From contig JALORY010000002.1 in the NCBI GenBank assembly GCA_025458675.1, positions 1-53,078 on the forward strand: a stretch of 53,078 nt of DNA, written 5' to 3'. How positions within the stretch are numbered: position 1 is the first letter of the stretch; each line of letters opens with the position of its first letter. Shown here piece by piece: positions 7,969-16,753 of the stretch. Below the pieces are notes generated by a model. That model made no database searches, had not been told where the DNA came from, and worked only from the letters and a program-made list of their open reading frames with translations. The position numbers and the translations under genes were made by a program. Source of the stretch: Gammaproteobacteria bacterium (GTDB lineage Bacteria > Pseudomonadota > Gammaproteobacteria > Chromatiales > Chromatiaceae).

Positions 7969-10067
7969 CGCCGGAGACGGTCCCCGCGCTGCGCGAGGAG
8001 CTGCGGCTCCTGCCGGCGACGCCGCAGCCTGACGGTTCGCCCGCGTGGCACGTCCTCGACCCGGTGCGCAACCGCTTCTTCCGCATCGGCTGGCTCGAGT
8101 TCGAGCTCCTCTGCCGCTGGGCGCTTGGCCGGCCCGAGGCCATCGCGCGCGCCGTTGCCGCCGAGACCACGCTGGCGGCGACGGCCGACGACGTCGCCGC
8201 GCTCGCCGGGTTCCTCGACAGGCACGCGCTGCTCGCGCCCGCGGGGCCGCGCGTGGCGGAGGCGCTCGCCGGGCGCGCGCGACGCCAGCGCGGCGCGTGG
8301 TGGCAGCGGGCAGTCCACCAGTACCTCTTCTTCCGGGTCCCGCTGGTCTTTCCGCAGGCCCGGCTCGCCGACGTCGCGCGCCGGCTGCGCTGGGCCTGGT
8401 CGCCGGCATTCCTGGGGCTGAGCGCCGTCGCCGGCGCGGTCGGGCTGTGGCTGCTGTCGCGCCAGTGGGACAGCGTGCTCGTCGAGCTGCGCGGCGCGTT
8501 CCAGGGACTCGGCTGGGTCGGTTTCGCGGCCGCGCTCGCGCTGTCCAAGACCCTGCACGAGGTCGGACACGCGGTCACGGCGGCCCGCCACGGCGTGCGC
8601 GTCGGGCACATGGGGGTCGCCTTCGTCGTGCTGCTGCCCATGCTCTACACCGACACGGGCGAGAGCTGGAAGCTGCTCACCTCGCGCGCGCGGCTGCGCA
8701 TCGCGGCCGCCGGGCTCACGGCCGAGCTCACGCTCGCCGCCTGGGCGACCCTGGCCTGGGCGCTGCTGCCCGACGGCGCGCTGCGCCAGGCGACGCTGTT
8801 CCTGGCGACCAGCGCGTGGGTCGTGTCGGTCGCGGTCAACGCGAGCCCCTTCATGCGCTTCGACGGCTACTTCCTGCTGTCGGACGCGCTCGATCTGCCG
8901 AACCTGCACGAGCGCGCCGGGGCGCTGGCCCGCGCGCGGCTGCGGCGCGTCCTGCTCGGCCTGCCGGAACCCGACCCCGAGTCCTTCGCGCCCGGCACCG
9001 CCCGCGCCCTGACCCTGTTCGCCTGGACGACGTGGCTCTACCGCGCGGTGGTGTTCTTCGGCATCGCGCTCCTCGTCTATCACCTCGCGTTCAAGCTCCT
9101 CGGCATCGCCCTGTTCCTGATCGAGGTGGTGTGGCTGATCCTGCGGCCGGTGTGGCGGGAGCTGACGGGCTGGTGGCGGCTGCGCACGCGAGTACCCATC
9201 GCGCGCCGGCTGGCGCTGCTGGCCTTCCTCGGCGGGCTCGCCGCGCTGCTCCTCCTGCCCTGGCAGACCGGGGTGCGGGCCGACGGCTGGCTGCACGCGG
9301 AGCAGCGCGCGCTCCACGCGCCGCAGCCCGCGTGGCTCGAGACGGTCGCGGTACGCGCGGGCGAGCGCGTCGCGGCGGGTCAGCTCCTCTTCACGCTGCG
9401 TCAGCCGGCGCTCGAAGACGCGGGGCGCAAGGCGGCGATCATGGCCGAGGCCTTCGGCCGGCAGGCCGCCGGTTTCGTCGGCGTGGAGGGCACCGGCACG
9501 GCCCGCGCTCAACTGGCCGCGCAGCTGGCGGCGGAGTGGCGGAGGGAGGCGGCGGCCAAGCACGAGGAGGCCGAACGGCTGCGTCTGGCCGCGCCCTTCG
9601 CGGGCACGGTCCTCGACCTCGACCCCGACCTGCGCCCGGGGGCCTGGGTCGGCGTGGACACGGCGCTCGCGTGGCTCGTCGACGAGCGGACGTGGCGCGC
9701 GGAGGTGCTGGTCGAGGAGGCTGCGGTGGGCCGGATCCGGACCGGTCAGGCGGCCAAGGTCTACCCGGCCGGCTCGGCGGCGGCGCCGTGGCCGGCGCGC
9801 GTGATCGCCGTCGACCCCGCGCGCCTGCAGGCCCTGCCGCACCCGCTGCTCGACGCGCGCCACGGCGGCCCGGTGCGCGTGGAGGAGGGCAGGGACAAGG
9901 CCGCGAAGCCCCGCGCGGCGCTCTTTCGCGTGGTGTTGACGCTCGAGGCGCCGCCGGCGCGGCGCGTCCAGCCGATCACCGCCGTCATCGAGGCCGAGCC
10001 GCAGAGCCTCATCGGCCGCTGGGCCGGCGCGCTCGTCGCGACGCTGATCCGGGAGAGCGGGTTCTAG
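7962..10067 (+). CDS. Multi-TM M50-type zinc metallopeptidase-like protein with N-terminal PqqD-like and C-terminal HlyD/lipoyl regions
   Basis: HEVGH motif in a TM helix (SKTLHEVGHAVTAARHG), second motif NASPFMRFDGYFLLSD, multiple TM helices, C-terminal lipoyl/barrel segments (APFAGTVLDLDPDLRPGAWVG). Confidence 0.75.
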   Translation: MLTPETVPALREELRLLPATPQPDGSPAWHVLDPVRNRFFRIGWLEFELLCRWALGRPEAIARAVAAETTLAATADDVAALAGFLDRHALLAPAGPRVAEALAGRARRQRGAWWQRAVHQYLFFRVPLVFPQARLADVARRLRWAWSPAFLGLSAVAGAVGLWLLSRQWDSVLVELRGAFQGLGWVGFAAALALSKTLHEVGHAVTAARHGVRVGHMGVAFVVLLPMLYTDTGESWKLLTSRARLRIAAAGLTAELTLAAWATLAWALLPDGALRQATLFLATSAWVVSVAVNASPFMRFDGYFLLSDALDLPNLHERAGALARARLRRVLLGLPEPDPESFAPGTARALTLFAWTTWLYRAVVFFGIALLVYHLAFKLLGIALFLIEVVWLILRPVWRELTGWWRLRTRVPIARRLALLAFLGGLAALLLLPWQTGVRADGWLHAEQRALHAPQPAWLETVAVRAGERVAAGQLLFTLRQPALEDAGRKAAIMAEAFGRQAAGFVGVEGTGTARAQLAAQLAAEWRREAAAKHEEAERLRLAAPFAGTVLDLDPDLRPGAWVGVDTALAWLVDERTWRAEVLVEEAAVGRIRTGQAAKVYPAGSAAAPWPARVIAVDPARLQALPHPLLDARHGGPVRVEEGRDKAAKPRAALFRVVLTLEAPPARRVQPITAVIEAEPQSLIGRWAGALVATLIRESGF

Positions 10068-10080
10068 GCGCCGCGCGCCG

Positions 10081-10992
10081 TCAGATCCCGCCGAAGTCCG
10101 GTTCCTTCGACGCCGCGTCGTTGGGGTGTGCGAGCGCGGCCTTCATCGATTCGGGCATCGGGACGCCGAGCGTGATGCCGACGAGCGGCAGCGGCGCGAG
10201 GAACCACTTGCGGTAGAGCGTCGCGAGCTCGCCGCTGTGCGCCATCGCGGCGACCTCGCGATCGACGAAGGCCTTGAGTGCAGGGCGGTCCTTCGCCATC
10301 ACGATGGCGATGTTCTCGTCGGCCTCGAGACCCGGCACGACGGCGAGGCGCTGGCGCGTGCCGCGCTGGGCGGCCTCGCCCAGCATCACGACGTCCGTGC
10401 CGAAGAAGGCGTCGACCGTGCCGTCCATGAGCGCCTGGTAGGCGCGCACGTTGTTGCGCACGGGCACCACGTCGGCATCGAGGCCACGGGCCGCGACGAA
10501 TCGTCGCGCGGTGGCCGCGTCGGTCGTGTCGGTGATCACCGCGAGCCGCCTGCCGCGCAGGTCCTCGACGCTGCCGATGCCCGATCCCGCGAGCGCGATC
10601 AGGCGGGCGCTGCGGGTCGCAATGGTGTTGGAGAACAGGAAGTCCTGCTGGCGCTCGAGCGTGTTGCTGGTGATCCCGCACTCCAGGTCCGCGTGCTTTC
10701 CCTTCACCAGAAGGAAACGGGTGATCGCCGTGGCCTTGGCATAGCGCACGCGCAGGTCGGGCGTGCCGAGCTGGTGGCGCAGACGATCGACGATGCGGTT
10801 GCAGACGTCGACCGAGTAGCCGCTCGGCCGGTCGTCGCGCGCGGTGTAGCTGAAGCCGATGGCCGCCTCACGGTGCGCGATCACGAGCTGCCCGACGCGC
10901 CGGAAGTGATCGAGACCGAGCTCCGGCTCCTGCGCTGCCGTGACCGGCGAGGCGAGCGCGCAGAGCGCGAGAACGGCGGTGCGCAGGCGCAT
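10081..10992 (-). CDS. Family-3 amino-acid ABC transporter substrate-binding protein (orphan)
   Basis: Signal peptide, FSYTARDDRPSGYSVDVCNRIVDRL, DLECGITSNTLERQQDFLFSNTI, LYRKWF. No adjacent permease or ATPase. Confidence 0.85.
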   Translation of the reverse strand: MRLRTAVLALCALASPVTAAQEPELGLDHFRRVGQLVIAHREAAIGFSYTARDDRPSGYSVDVCNRIVDRLRHQLGTPDLRVRYAKATAITRFLLVKGKHADLECGITSNTLERQQDFLFSNTIATRSARLIALAGSGIGSVEDLRGRRLAVITDTTDAATARRFVAARGLDADVVPVRNNVRAYQALMDGTVDAFFGTDVVMLGEAAQRGTRQRLAVVPGLEADENIAIVMAKDRPALKAFVDREVAAMAHSGELATLYRKWFLAPLPLVGITLGVPMPESMKAALAHPNDAASKEPDFGGI

Positions 10993-11068
10993 GGGGGGTT
11001 CCTCGATCGGCGGGAGTGCTGGCCGGCGATGATACGGCCCGCGGCCGGCCGGCCTCCAGCGCGTGGGC

Positions 11069-12304
11069 TCAGGCCGCGCGCCGCCGATCCAGCACCGCAA
11101 CGGCCGCGGTCACGCCGACCGCGGCGGCGAGCAGCGCGACGGCGGTCCACAGGCTGTCGAGGCGCTGGGGCGCGAGGAGCAGCACGAGGCCGAGGCCGAG
11201 CATCATGCTGCCGGACAGGAGCTTGAGCAGACGGCCCTCGTACTCGGTGAGCTGGCGCCGGCCGAGCGCGCGCGTCACGGCGTAGACGATCAGGGCGAGC
11301 GGCACCACGTAGACGACGTTGTAGAGCGCGAGGTAGCCGTACCAGCCGGCGGTGCCGAGGTCGTTCAGCGTGAGCACCCGCGTGTAGACCATGGGGAACC
11401 CGGCCGTGCACAGCAGCTCGTACGAGTTGGCCGCGACGGCGAGCAGCAGCGTCGCGCCCAGCATCGCCGGCAGGCTGCCCGCGGCGACGACCGCGCGGCC
11501 GCGCCGGTAGAGGTCCGGCAGCCGCGACGCCGGAATGGTGAGGGACGGCCCCCGCTTGAAGGCGAAGTAGTCCTTGATGTTGACGAGGGCCATGAGGATC
11601 GCGACGACGGCCGCGCCGGCCGTCACCCACTTCACGCTCCCCAGCATCTGGAAGAGGCTCAGCCAGGCGGCCATGAACGCGAAGTAGACGAGGCCGGAGA
11701 CGGCGACGAAGGTACCGCCGATCAGCAGCATCCGCCGGCGGTCGCGCTGGTGCGCCAGCAGCCCGAGCAGGAAGAGCAGCACGAAAAAGGCGCAGGGGTT
11801 GAAGGCGTCCAGGCCGGCGATGACCAGGGTGAACAGCGGCAGCGAGAGCGACTGCGGCGAGACGCGGCCCGCGAGGGGGAGGTCGATCTCCGTGGGCGCC
11901 TCGGCGGCCGTTCCGCCGGCGGCGACGCGCTCGTGGCACCGGGTCAGGCGCTCGCGCAGCAGCGCGCCGGTGCTCTCGGCGTCGCGCCAGCCGACGTGCA
12001 GCTCGCCGCAGAACAGGAAGGCGGGCACCGACGACGCGCGCTCGCCGAGCTCCGCCGCCATCGCGATATAGCGGCGGGCGTTCTCCGGGTTGCGGCTGAG
12101 CTCGAGGTCGTGCAGGCGCAGCCAGGGCAGCTCGCCTGGCAGCGCCGTGACGAAGGGGCGTGCCTGGAGGCAGTGCGGGCAGCGGGCAGACCAGAAGAAG
12201 TGCAGATCGACCTCCCCGGCGACCCCCTCGCCCGCGCGCGCGCCCGGCGGCAGGAGCGCGCCGAGCAGGCAAGCGAGGAGGAGGGGAAGGGCGGCGAGCC
12301 GCAT
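11069..12304 (-). CDS. Periplasmic thioredoxin-like (CPHC) domain fused to a DsbD/CcdA-like membrane domain
   Basis: FFWSARCPHCLQARPF active site, then TM segment LDAFNPCAFFVLLFLLGLL and later Cys-containing TM segments. Confidence 0.75.
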   Translation of the reverse strand: MRLAALPLLLACLLGALLPPGARAGEGVAGEVDLHFFWSARCPHCLQARPFVTALPGELPWLRLHDLELSRNPENARRYIAMAAELGERASSVPAFLFCGELHVGWRDAESTGALLRERLTRCHERVAAGGTAAEAPTEIDLPLAGRVSPQSLSLPLFTLVIAGLDAFNPCAFFVLLFLLGLLAHQRDRRRMLLIGGTFVAVSGLVYFAFMAAWLSLFQMLGSVKWVTAGAAVVAILMALVNIKDYFAFKRGPSLTIPASRLPDLYRRGRAVVAAGSLPAMLGATLLLAVAANSYELLCTAGFPMVYTRVLTLNDLGTAGWYGYLALYNVVYVVPLALIVYAVTRALGRRQLTEYEGRLLKLLSGSMMLGLGLVLLLAPQRLDSLWTAVALLAAAVGVTAAVAVLDRRRAA

Positions 12305-12367
12305 GGCGACGCGATTCTAGCAGCCGGGATAGACTGCGTTCGTTGCGTTCTGCTGGCCCCTCCGCGC

Positions 12368-13114
12368 ATGGCATCGACCGGGCAACGCGCCCTCCTCCGA
12401 CGATCGCTGGCGACCGGCCTGGCGGCGCTCGCGCTCGCCCTGCCGGCGCAGGCGGCGCGCGCCCCGTCGACCACCGCAACCGTGCGGGTGGCCGGCACGG
12501 GGAGCGGCATCGTCGTCGACGAGGCCGGCCACGTCCTCACCAACCACCACGTCGTGCAGAACTGCAAGGCGCTGCGCGTGCGCAAGGACGGCACGACGGC
12601 CGGCGCCCGCCTGCAGGCCTTCGACCCGGGCAACGACCTCGCGCTGCTGCAGGCGACCGGTCTGCGCGGCGTTCGCCCTGCCGTCCTCCGCGTCAGCACG
12701 GTCCAGCTCGGCGAGCCCGCGTTCCTCGCCGGCTACCCGCTGCAGGGCGTGCTGTCGAACGACCTGCACGTCGGCACCGGCATGGTCAGCGCCCTGGCGG
12801 GGCCGCGGGGCGACCGGCGCATGATCCAGCTCAGCGTGCCGGTGCAGGCGGGCAACAGCGGCGGCCCGGTGCTCGACGAGGCGGGGCAGGTGATCGGCGT
12901 CCTGCTGGGCACGCTGAGTCCCGCCTACGTGCAGCGCCTGACCGGCCTGTCGCCGCAGAACGTGAGCTTCGCGGTGCGCGCCGAGCGGGCCCAGGCCCTG
13001 CTGGGCAGCGGCCGTTCCGACTACCGCAAGGGGACCAGCCGCCAGGCGCTGGACACCCGCGAGCTCGCTGCCCGCGCGCGCGGTTTCACGGTGCTGATCG
13101 AGTGCCTGAAGTAG
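12368..13114 (+). CDS. Secreted trypsin-like (S1/DegP-type) serine protease without PDZ
   Basis: Signal peptide; catalytic-type motifs LTNHHVV, NDLALLQ, QAGNSGGPV. Confidence 0.85.
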   Translation: MASTGQRALLRRSLATGLAALALALPAQAARAPSTTATVRVAGTGSGIVVDEAGHVLTNHHVVQNCKALRVRKDGTTAGARLQAFDPGNDLALLQATGLRGVRPAVLRVSTVQLGEPAFLAGYPLQGVLSNDLHVGTGMVSALAGPRGDRRMIQLSVPVQAGNSGGPVLDEAGQVIGVLLGTLSPAYVQRLTGLSPQNVSFAVRAERAQALLGSGRSDYRKGTSRQALDTRELAARARGFTVLIECLK

Positions 13115-13223
13115 GGCCGGCGCCGTCCCGCCACCCGGGCGCCGCAGCGGACTGGACCGAGGTCAAGGTCCTGTTCCGGCAAAACGGCTACACAGCAGTG
13201 GTTCTCCCGGTCCAGAGGTCCCA

Positions 13224-13586
13224 ATGCAACGGATCCCCCTGATCGCCGCTGCGCTGCTCGCGGGCGTGGCCAGTGCCCACGCCGCCGACACGAGCGACGC
13301 CGCCCGGCGCGGCATGGAGCACTACCGGATCTTCTGCGCCAACTGCCACGGCGCGCAGGCGGACGGCAACGGCCCGACGGCGAAGCTGCTCAAGATCGCG
13401 CCGACCGATCTCACGGTGATCGCGATCTCCAACAACGGCCAGTTCGACGCCGAGCGGGTGTTCAAGGCGCTGGACCGCCGGCACCTGGTGGGCGGAGACG
13501 CGCGCATGCCGGTGTTCAGCGACAACCTCGAGATCAAGACGGCGCTCGACATCGTCGAGTTTCTCAAGACCGTCCAGAAACGCTGA
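13224..13586 (+). CDS. Small periplasmic mono-haem cytochrome c
   Basis: Signal peptide, CANCH motif, ARMPVFSD distal Met. Confidence 0.85.
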   Translation: MQRIPLIAAALLAGVASAHAADTSDAARRGMEHYRIFCANCHGAQADGNGPTAKLLKIAPTDLTVIAISNNGQFDAERVFKALDRRHLVGGDARMPVFSDNLEIKTALDIVEFLKTVQKR

Positions 13587-13594
13587 GGCGGGCG

Positions 13595-13621
13595 CCGTCT
13601 CCCGGCGGCGCCGGGAGACGG
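13595..13621. terminator. Bidirectional hairpin terminator between convergent genes
   Basis: Perfect 11-bp stem CCGTCTCCCGG-cggcg-CCGGGAGACGG between a + strand and a - strand gene; no strong T-run. Confidence 0.55.
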
Positions 13622-13639
13622 TGCGGTGACGGATCGACG

Positions 13640-13948
13640 CTACTTCGGCGGCTCGGCGACGGGCCGCACGGTGATGCCGCGAGCCCCGAGCTCGGCCACC
13701 AGCGCCTTGGCGTTGGCGTTGCCCTGGTTGGCCAGCGTCGCCAGGCCGCCCGCGAGCGCCTCGAGCCGGCCCCGCAGCTTCTTGGCGTTCTCCAGCACCG
13801 GCTCCTGCGCCGTGCGCTGCGCCTCCAGCGCGTCCTTTTCCTGCAGCAGCTGCACCGTGTGCATGCTGGCGCCCACCACCAGGGTGACGGCGACCAGGGC
13901 CAGGGGCAGGAAGGCGTTGCCGCCGGGGGTCTCGTTCGGGCTGCTCAC
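13640..13948 (-). CDS. Small single-TM protein of unknown function (paralogue A)
   Basis: N-terminal TM plus short coiled coil ending ...ELGARGITVRPVAEPPK; start overlaps the upstream stop (ATGA). Confidence 0.65.
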   Translation of the reverse strand: MSSPNETPGGNAFLPLALVAVTLVVGASMHTVQLLQEKDALEAQRTAQEPVLENAKKLRGRLEALAGGLATLANQGNANAKALVAELGARGITVRPVAEPPK

Positions 13949-14235
13949 GGCTGGGCCTCCTTCGCCTTGGGCGCGGCGGTGACGGTGATCCCCTGCGATT
14001 CCAGCAGGCGCTTGAGGTCGGCGTCGTTGGCCCGCGTCGCGAGCTCCGCGACCCCGCGGGCGATGCCCTGCAGGAGCGGCTCGAGCTGGGCTGCCTGCTG
14101 GATGAACAGCGCGCGCTGGGTGACGTCGCGCTGCTGGTCGCGAACGCCGCCGCCGATCACCGCGTTGGCGACGGTGAGCACCAGGGCGATGCCGCCCAGC
14201 GTGCTGGTGATGAGGTACTGACTCCGGCTCAGCAT
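13945..14235 (-). CDS. Small single-TM protein of unknown function (paralogue B)
   Basis: ATG at 14235 preceded by GGAGGA; N-terminal TM plus coiled coil ending ...LLESQGITVTAAPKAKEAQP, resembling paralogue A. Confidence 0.65.
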   Translation of the reverse strand: MLSRSQYLITSTLGGIALVLTVANAVIGGGVRDQQRDVTQRALFIQQAAQLEPLLQGIARGVAELATRANDADLKRLLESQGITVTAAPKAKEAQP

Positions 14236-14245
14236 TTCTTCCTCC

Positions 14246-14274
14246 AAAAAAACGGCCCCGGGGTACGGAGCCGT
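14246..14274 (-). terminator. Rho-independent terminator directly upstream of the small-protein operon
   Basis: Minus strand ACGGCTCC-gtacccc-... pairing with GGGGCCGT (8 bp, one G-U) followed by TTTTTTT, which runs into GGAGGA. Confidence 0.7.
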
Positions 14275-14332
14275 GAACTTCAGTGTCGGTATTGGTCCCG
14301 AGTGTGCCCCTTCCGCGGCGCCAACGCCAGCA

Positions 14333-16753
14333 TCATTTGTTCGCGGGCGGCTTTGCGCCGTCCTTCTTCGCCGGCGGGGCCTTCGGCTCGACGGGCGCCG
14401 GCGCCGGTTCCGCCGGCTTCGGGGCCTCGACGGGCTTCGGCGGCTCCGTCGGCCTGGCGCTTTCGACGGGCGGCGGGGGCTCCGCGGCGGCCGGCTTGGC
14501 CGGCGTCGGTGCCGCCAGCGGCTTGGGCGCGTCGGTCTTCGCCGCGGCAGGCTCGGCCGTGGATGCCGGGACCTGTGCCTTCATTGCCTCGTAGCCCCGC
14601 TGGATCACTCCCTTGTGCCAGAGGGCGCCGAGCAGCACCACCACCGCGGCCAGCACGCCGTAGGTCTTCCAGGGTCGCTGCTTCTCGGCGAACGGGTCGT
14701 GCAGCGAACGCTGCGAGCCGGCGGGCAGGGCGGCGAGGCTCGTGAGCGAGGCGCCGAACGGGATGTTGATGGTCGCCTGCGTGTTCACCGCCCAACCGTT
14801 CGCGTCGAGGATCGGCGCGAGCGTGCGGGCCCGCAGCTTCATGTAGGCGACGACCATGGACGGCCCGGACACGACCAGCAGCAGGCCGCCGACCGCGAGC
14901 GGCATCTGCCACCAGGCGAGCCCCATGAACCCCGTGACCAGCGAGGCGAGCGCCGTGCCGATGGCCCCGATGGCGAGGCCGACGGCGGCGAAGATGCCGG
15001 CGAACTTGGCGACGTCGAACGGCTGCGGCGGCGCGGCGGCCGGTCCCGGCGTGGCCGCCACGGCCTTGGTGGCGGTGCCTGACATCCCTGCCGACGCGGC
15101 GTCGTCGACCTCCTTCACCTTCGCCGCCGCCACCTTCTCGATCTGGTCGGAGACCATGCGGCCCATGCGCCGGTACGGCTCCCAGAAGGCCTGCCGCATG
15201 CTGATGGGGTGCTCGAGGATCTTCACCACGGTCGCGTCCCAGTCCTCGCCCCGGCGGTCGTAGAAGACGCCGTTGCGGCCCACCATGAGGTTGTCGGGCG
15301 TGCCGTCGGTGAAGGCGGCCGCGATGTTCATCCGCTCGTCCGTGCCGCGATGCCGGCACTCGCAGTACGCAAGATAGGTCCGGCTGCGGTTGGCGAGGGC
15401 GCTGTGCTTCGCGACGTCGTCGATCCGGACGCACAGATCGCAGCTGCGCCCGTCGAGGTAAAGCGTGCCGGCCTGGAAGATCGCCTTCGCCTTGCCGGTG
15501 TAGAAGTCGCGGAACGAGACGAAGTTGTTGAGGAAGGTGGCGAGGTCGCGGCGCAGCCGCACCAGCTTCTCGACCTTGCCGATCGCCTTGGCGGCCCCTT
15601 CGAGCGACCGGTCCTTCGCGATCAGTGCCGCCACCTCGGCCTCGGCGCCGCTCGCGAGGATCTCGCGCACCCGCCCGAGCCCGAGGGCGGCGACGGCCTC
15701 GCCCCGTCGCGCCGCCAGCCAGCGGGCGTGAGCCGCGAAGCGCGCGTGGATTTCCGCCCAATCCTCTTCGCTCAGCGACTCGCGGTCGCCGAGCACGGGC
15801 GCCACGATCTGGCGGCGGAAGCGCGCCATGGTGTCCGCCCAGGCCGGATTGACGCCGTCGGTCAGCGGCAGCGACCGGCCCGGCGCGACCGTCGCGAGGG
15901 GGAGGGCGGCGAGCTCGGCGAGCTGCGGCGACAGCGTCCGCGACGCGAGGGCCTGATAGCCCTCGGGGGGCGGGTTGAGCGCGTCCGCGGCGCGCGGGTC
16001 GAACCGCGCGAGGCGCTGACGGGTGAACCAGTCGTCGATCTTGGGGCCCAACGCCTCGTATAACGCGTCGACGTCGTCCGTGCTCTCGCCGAAGGGCAGG
16101 ACGGTGCCGGCGTCGGCCTCCGCGTCGGCCCACCAGTCGGAATAGGCCCGCGCCTCGGCGAAGAAGCGCTCGGCGCGCTCGCCGGAGAGCCCGGGGGCGC
16201 CGCTGCGGTCCGTGTCCGTCCCGACGCAGGCCATCGCCTCGTCGATCACGCGCCGGGTGGCCTCGTCGGCAGCCGCGGCGGGGGGGATGATGCCGTCACC
16301 GTTGAAGCACGTCTGGGCGAAGATCCGGTTGGTGTCGACGGTGTCCTCGACCGAGATCGCCCCGGCGTCCGGCTTGCCGAGCCCCTCGAGGATCTGCCGG
16401 GCCGAGGCCAGCAACTCCTCGCCCGCGGGCGTGGAGTCGTCGATCGCGTCGATCGCCAGCGTGTCGCCCGGCGTCAGCAGCTCGTCCGGGTTGCGCAGCA
16501 TCCGGGCCGCCCAGGTCGCGGCCTCGATCACCTCGGACACCCGGATGCGGCCGTCGCCGTCGAGGTCGAGCAGCTCCAGCGTGCGGGGATCCATCTCGAG
16601 GCCCTTGCTCGGGCAGGCCAGCGCCGCCCAGAGCTTCGGGTCGAGCTCGCGCAGGGCGGCGACGTCGGCGCCGCTCGTGAGCAGCACCTGGTCGAAGCCC
16701 CCCGACCGGAAGAAGCGCCACGGGTGGGGTTTTCTGCTGTCGCTGCTGGCCAT
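14333..16753 (-). CDS. Large EF-hand-containing membrane protein of unknown function
   Basis: Canonical EF-hand loop DLDGDGRIRVSE plus degenerate DTDRSG loop; Cys cluster CDLC...CEC; about three C-terminal TM helices; Ala/Pro/Lys-rich tail. Confidence 0.75.
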   Translation of the reverse strand: MASSDSRKPHPWRFFRSGGFDQVLLTSGADVAALRELDPKLWAALACPSKGLEMDPRTLELLDLDGDGRIRVSEVIEAATWAARMLRNPDELLTPGDTLAIDAIDDSTPAGEELLASARQILEGLGKPDAGAISVEDTVDTNRIFAQTCFNGDGIIPPAAAADEATRRVIDEAMACVGTDTDRSGAPGLSGERAERFFAEARAYSDWWADAEADAGTVLPFGESTDDVDALYEALGPKIDDWFTRQRLARFDPRAADALNPPPEGYQALASRTLSPQLAELAALPLATVAPGRSLPLTDGVNPAWADTMARFRRQIVAPVLGDRESLSEEDWAEIHARFAAHARWLAARRGEAVAALGLGRVREILASGAEAEVAALIAKDRSLEGAAKAIGKVEKLVRLRRDLATFLNNFVSFRDFYTGKAKAIFQAGTLYLDGRSCDLCVRIDDVAKHSALANRSRTYLAYCECRHRGTDERMNIAAAFTDGTPDNLMVGRNGVFYDRRGEDWDATVVKILEHPISMRQAFWEPYRRMGRMVSDQIEKVAAAKVKEVDDAASAGMSGTATKAVAATPGPAAAPPQPFDVAKFAGIFAAVGLAIGAIGTALASLVTGFMGLAWWQMPLAVGGLLLVVSGPSMVVAYMKLRARTLAPILDANGWAVNTQATINIPFGASLTSLAALPAGSQRSLHDPFAEKQRPWKTYGVLAAVVVLLGALWHKGVIQRGYEAMKAQVPASTAEPAAAKTDAPKPLAAPTPAKPAAAEPPPPVESARPTEPPKPVEAPKPAEPAPAPVEPKAPPAKKDGAKPPANK

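Noticed and set aside
7914-9863. Long antisense ORFs (e.g. 7914-9863 -, 6517-8409 -, 11063-13114 + upstream part, 24987-26063 region +) as overlapping genes
   Set aside because: They lie opposite or out of frame with clear genes. Compositions are Arg/Ala/Gly/Pro-rich, typical of high-GC shadow frames, with no recognisable domains.
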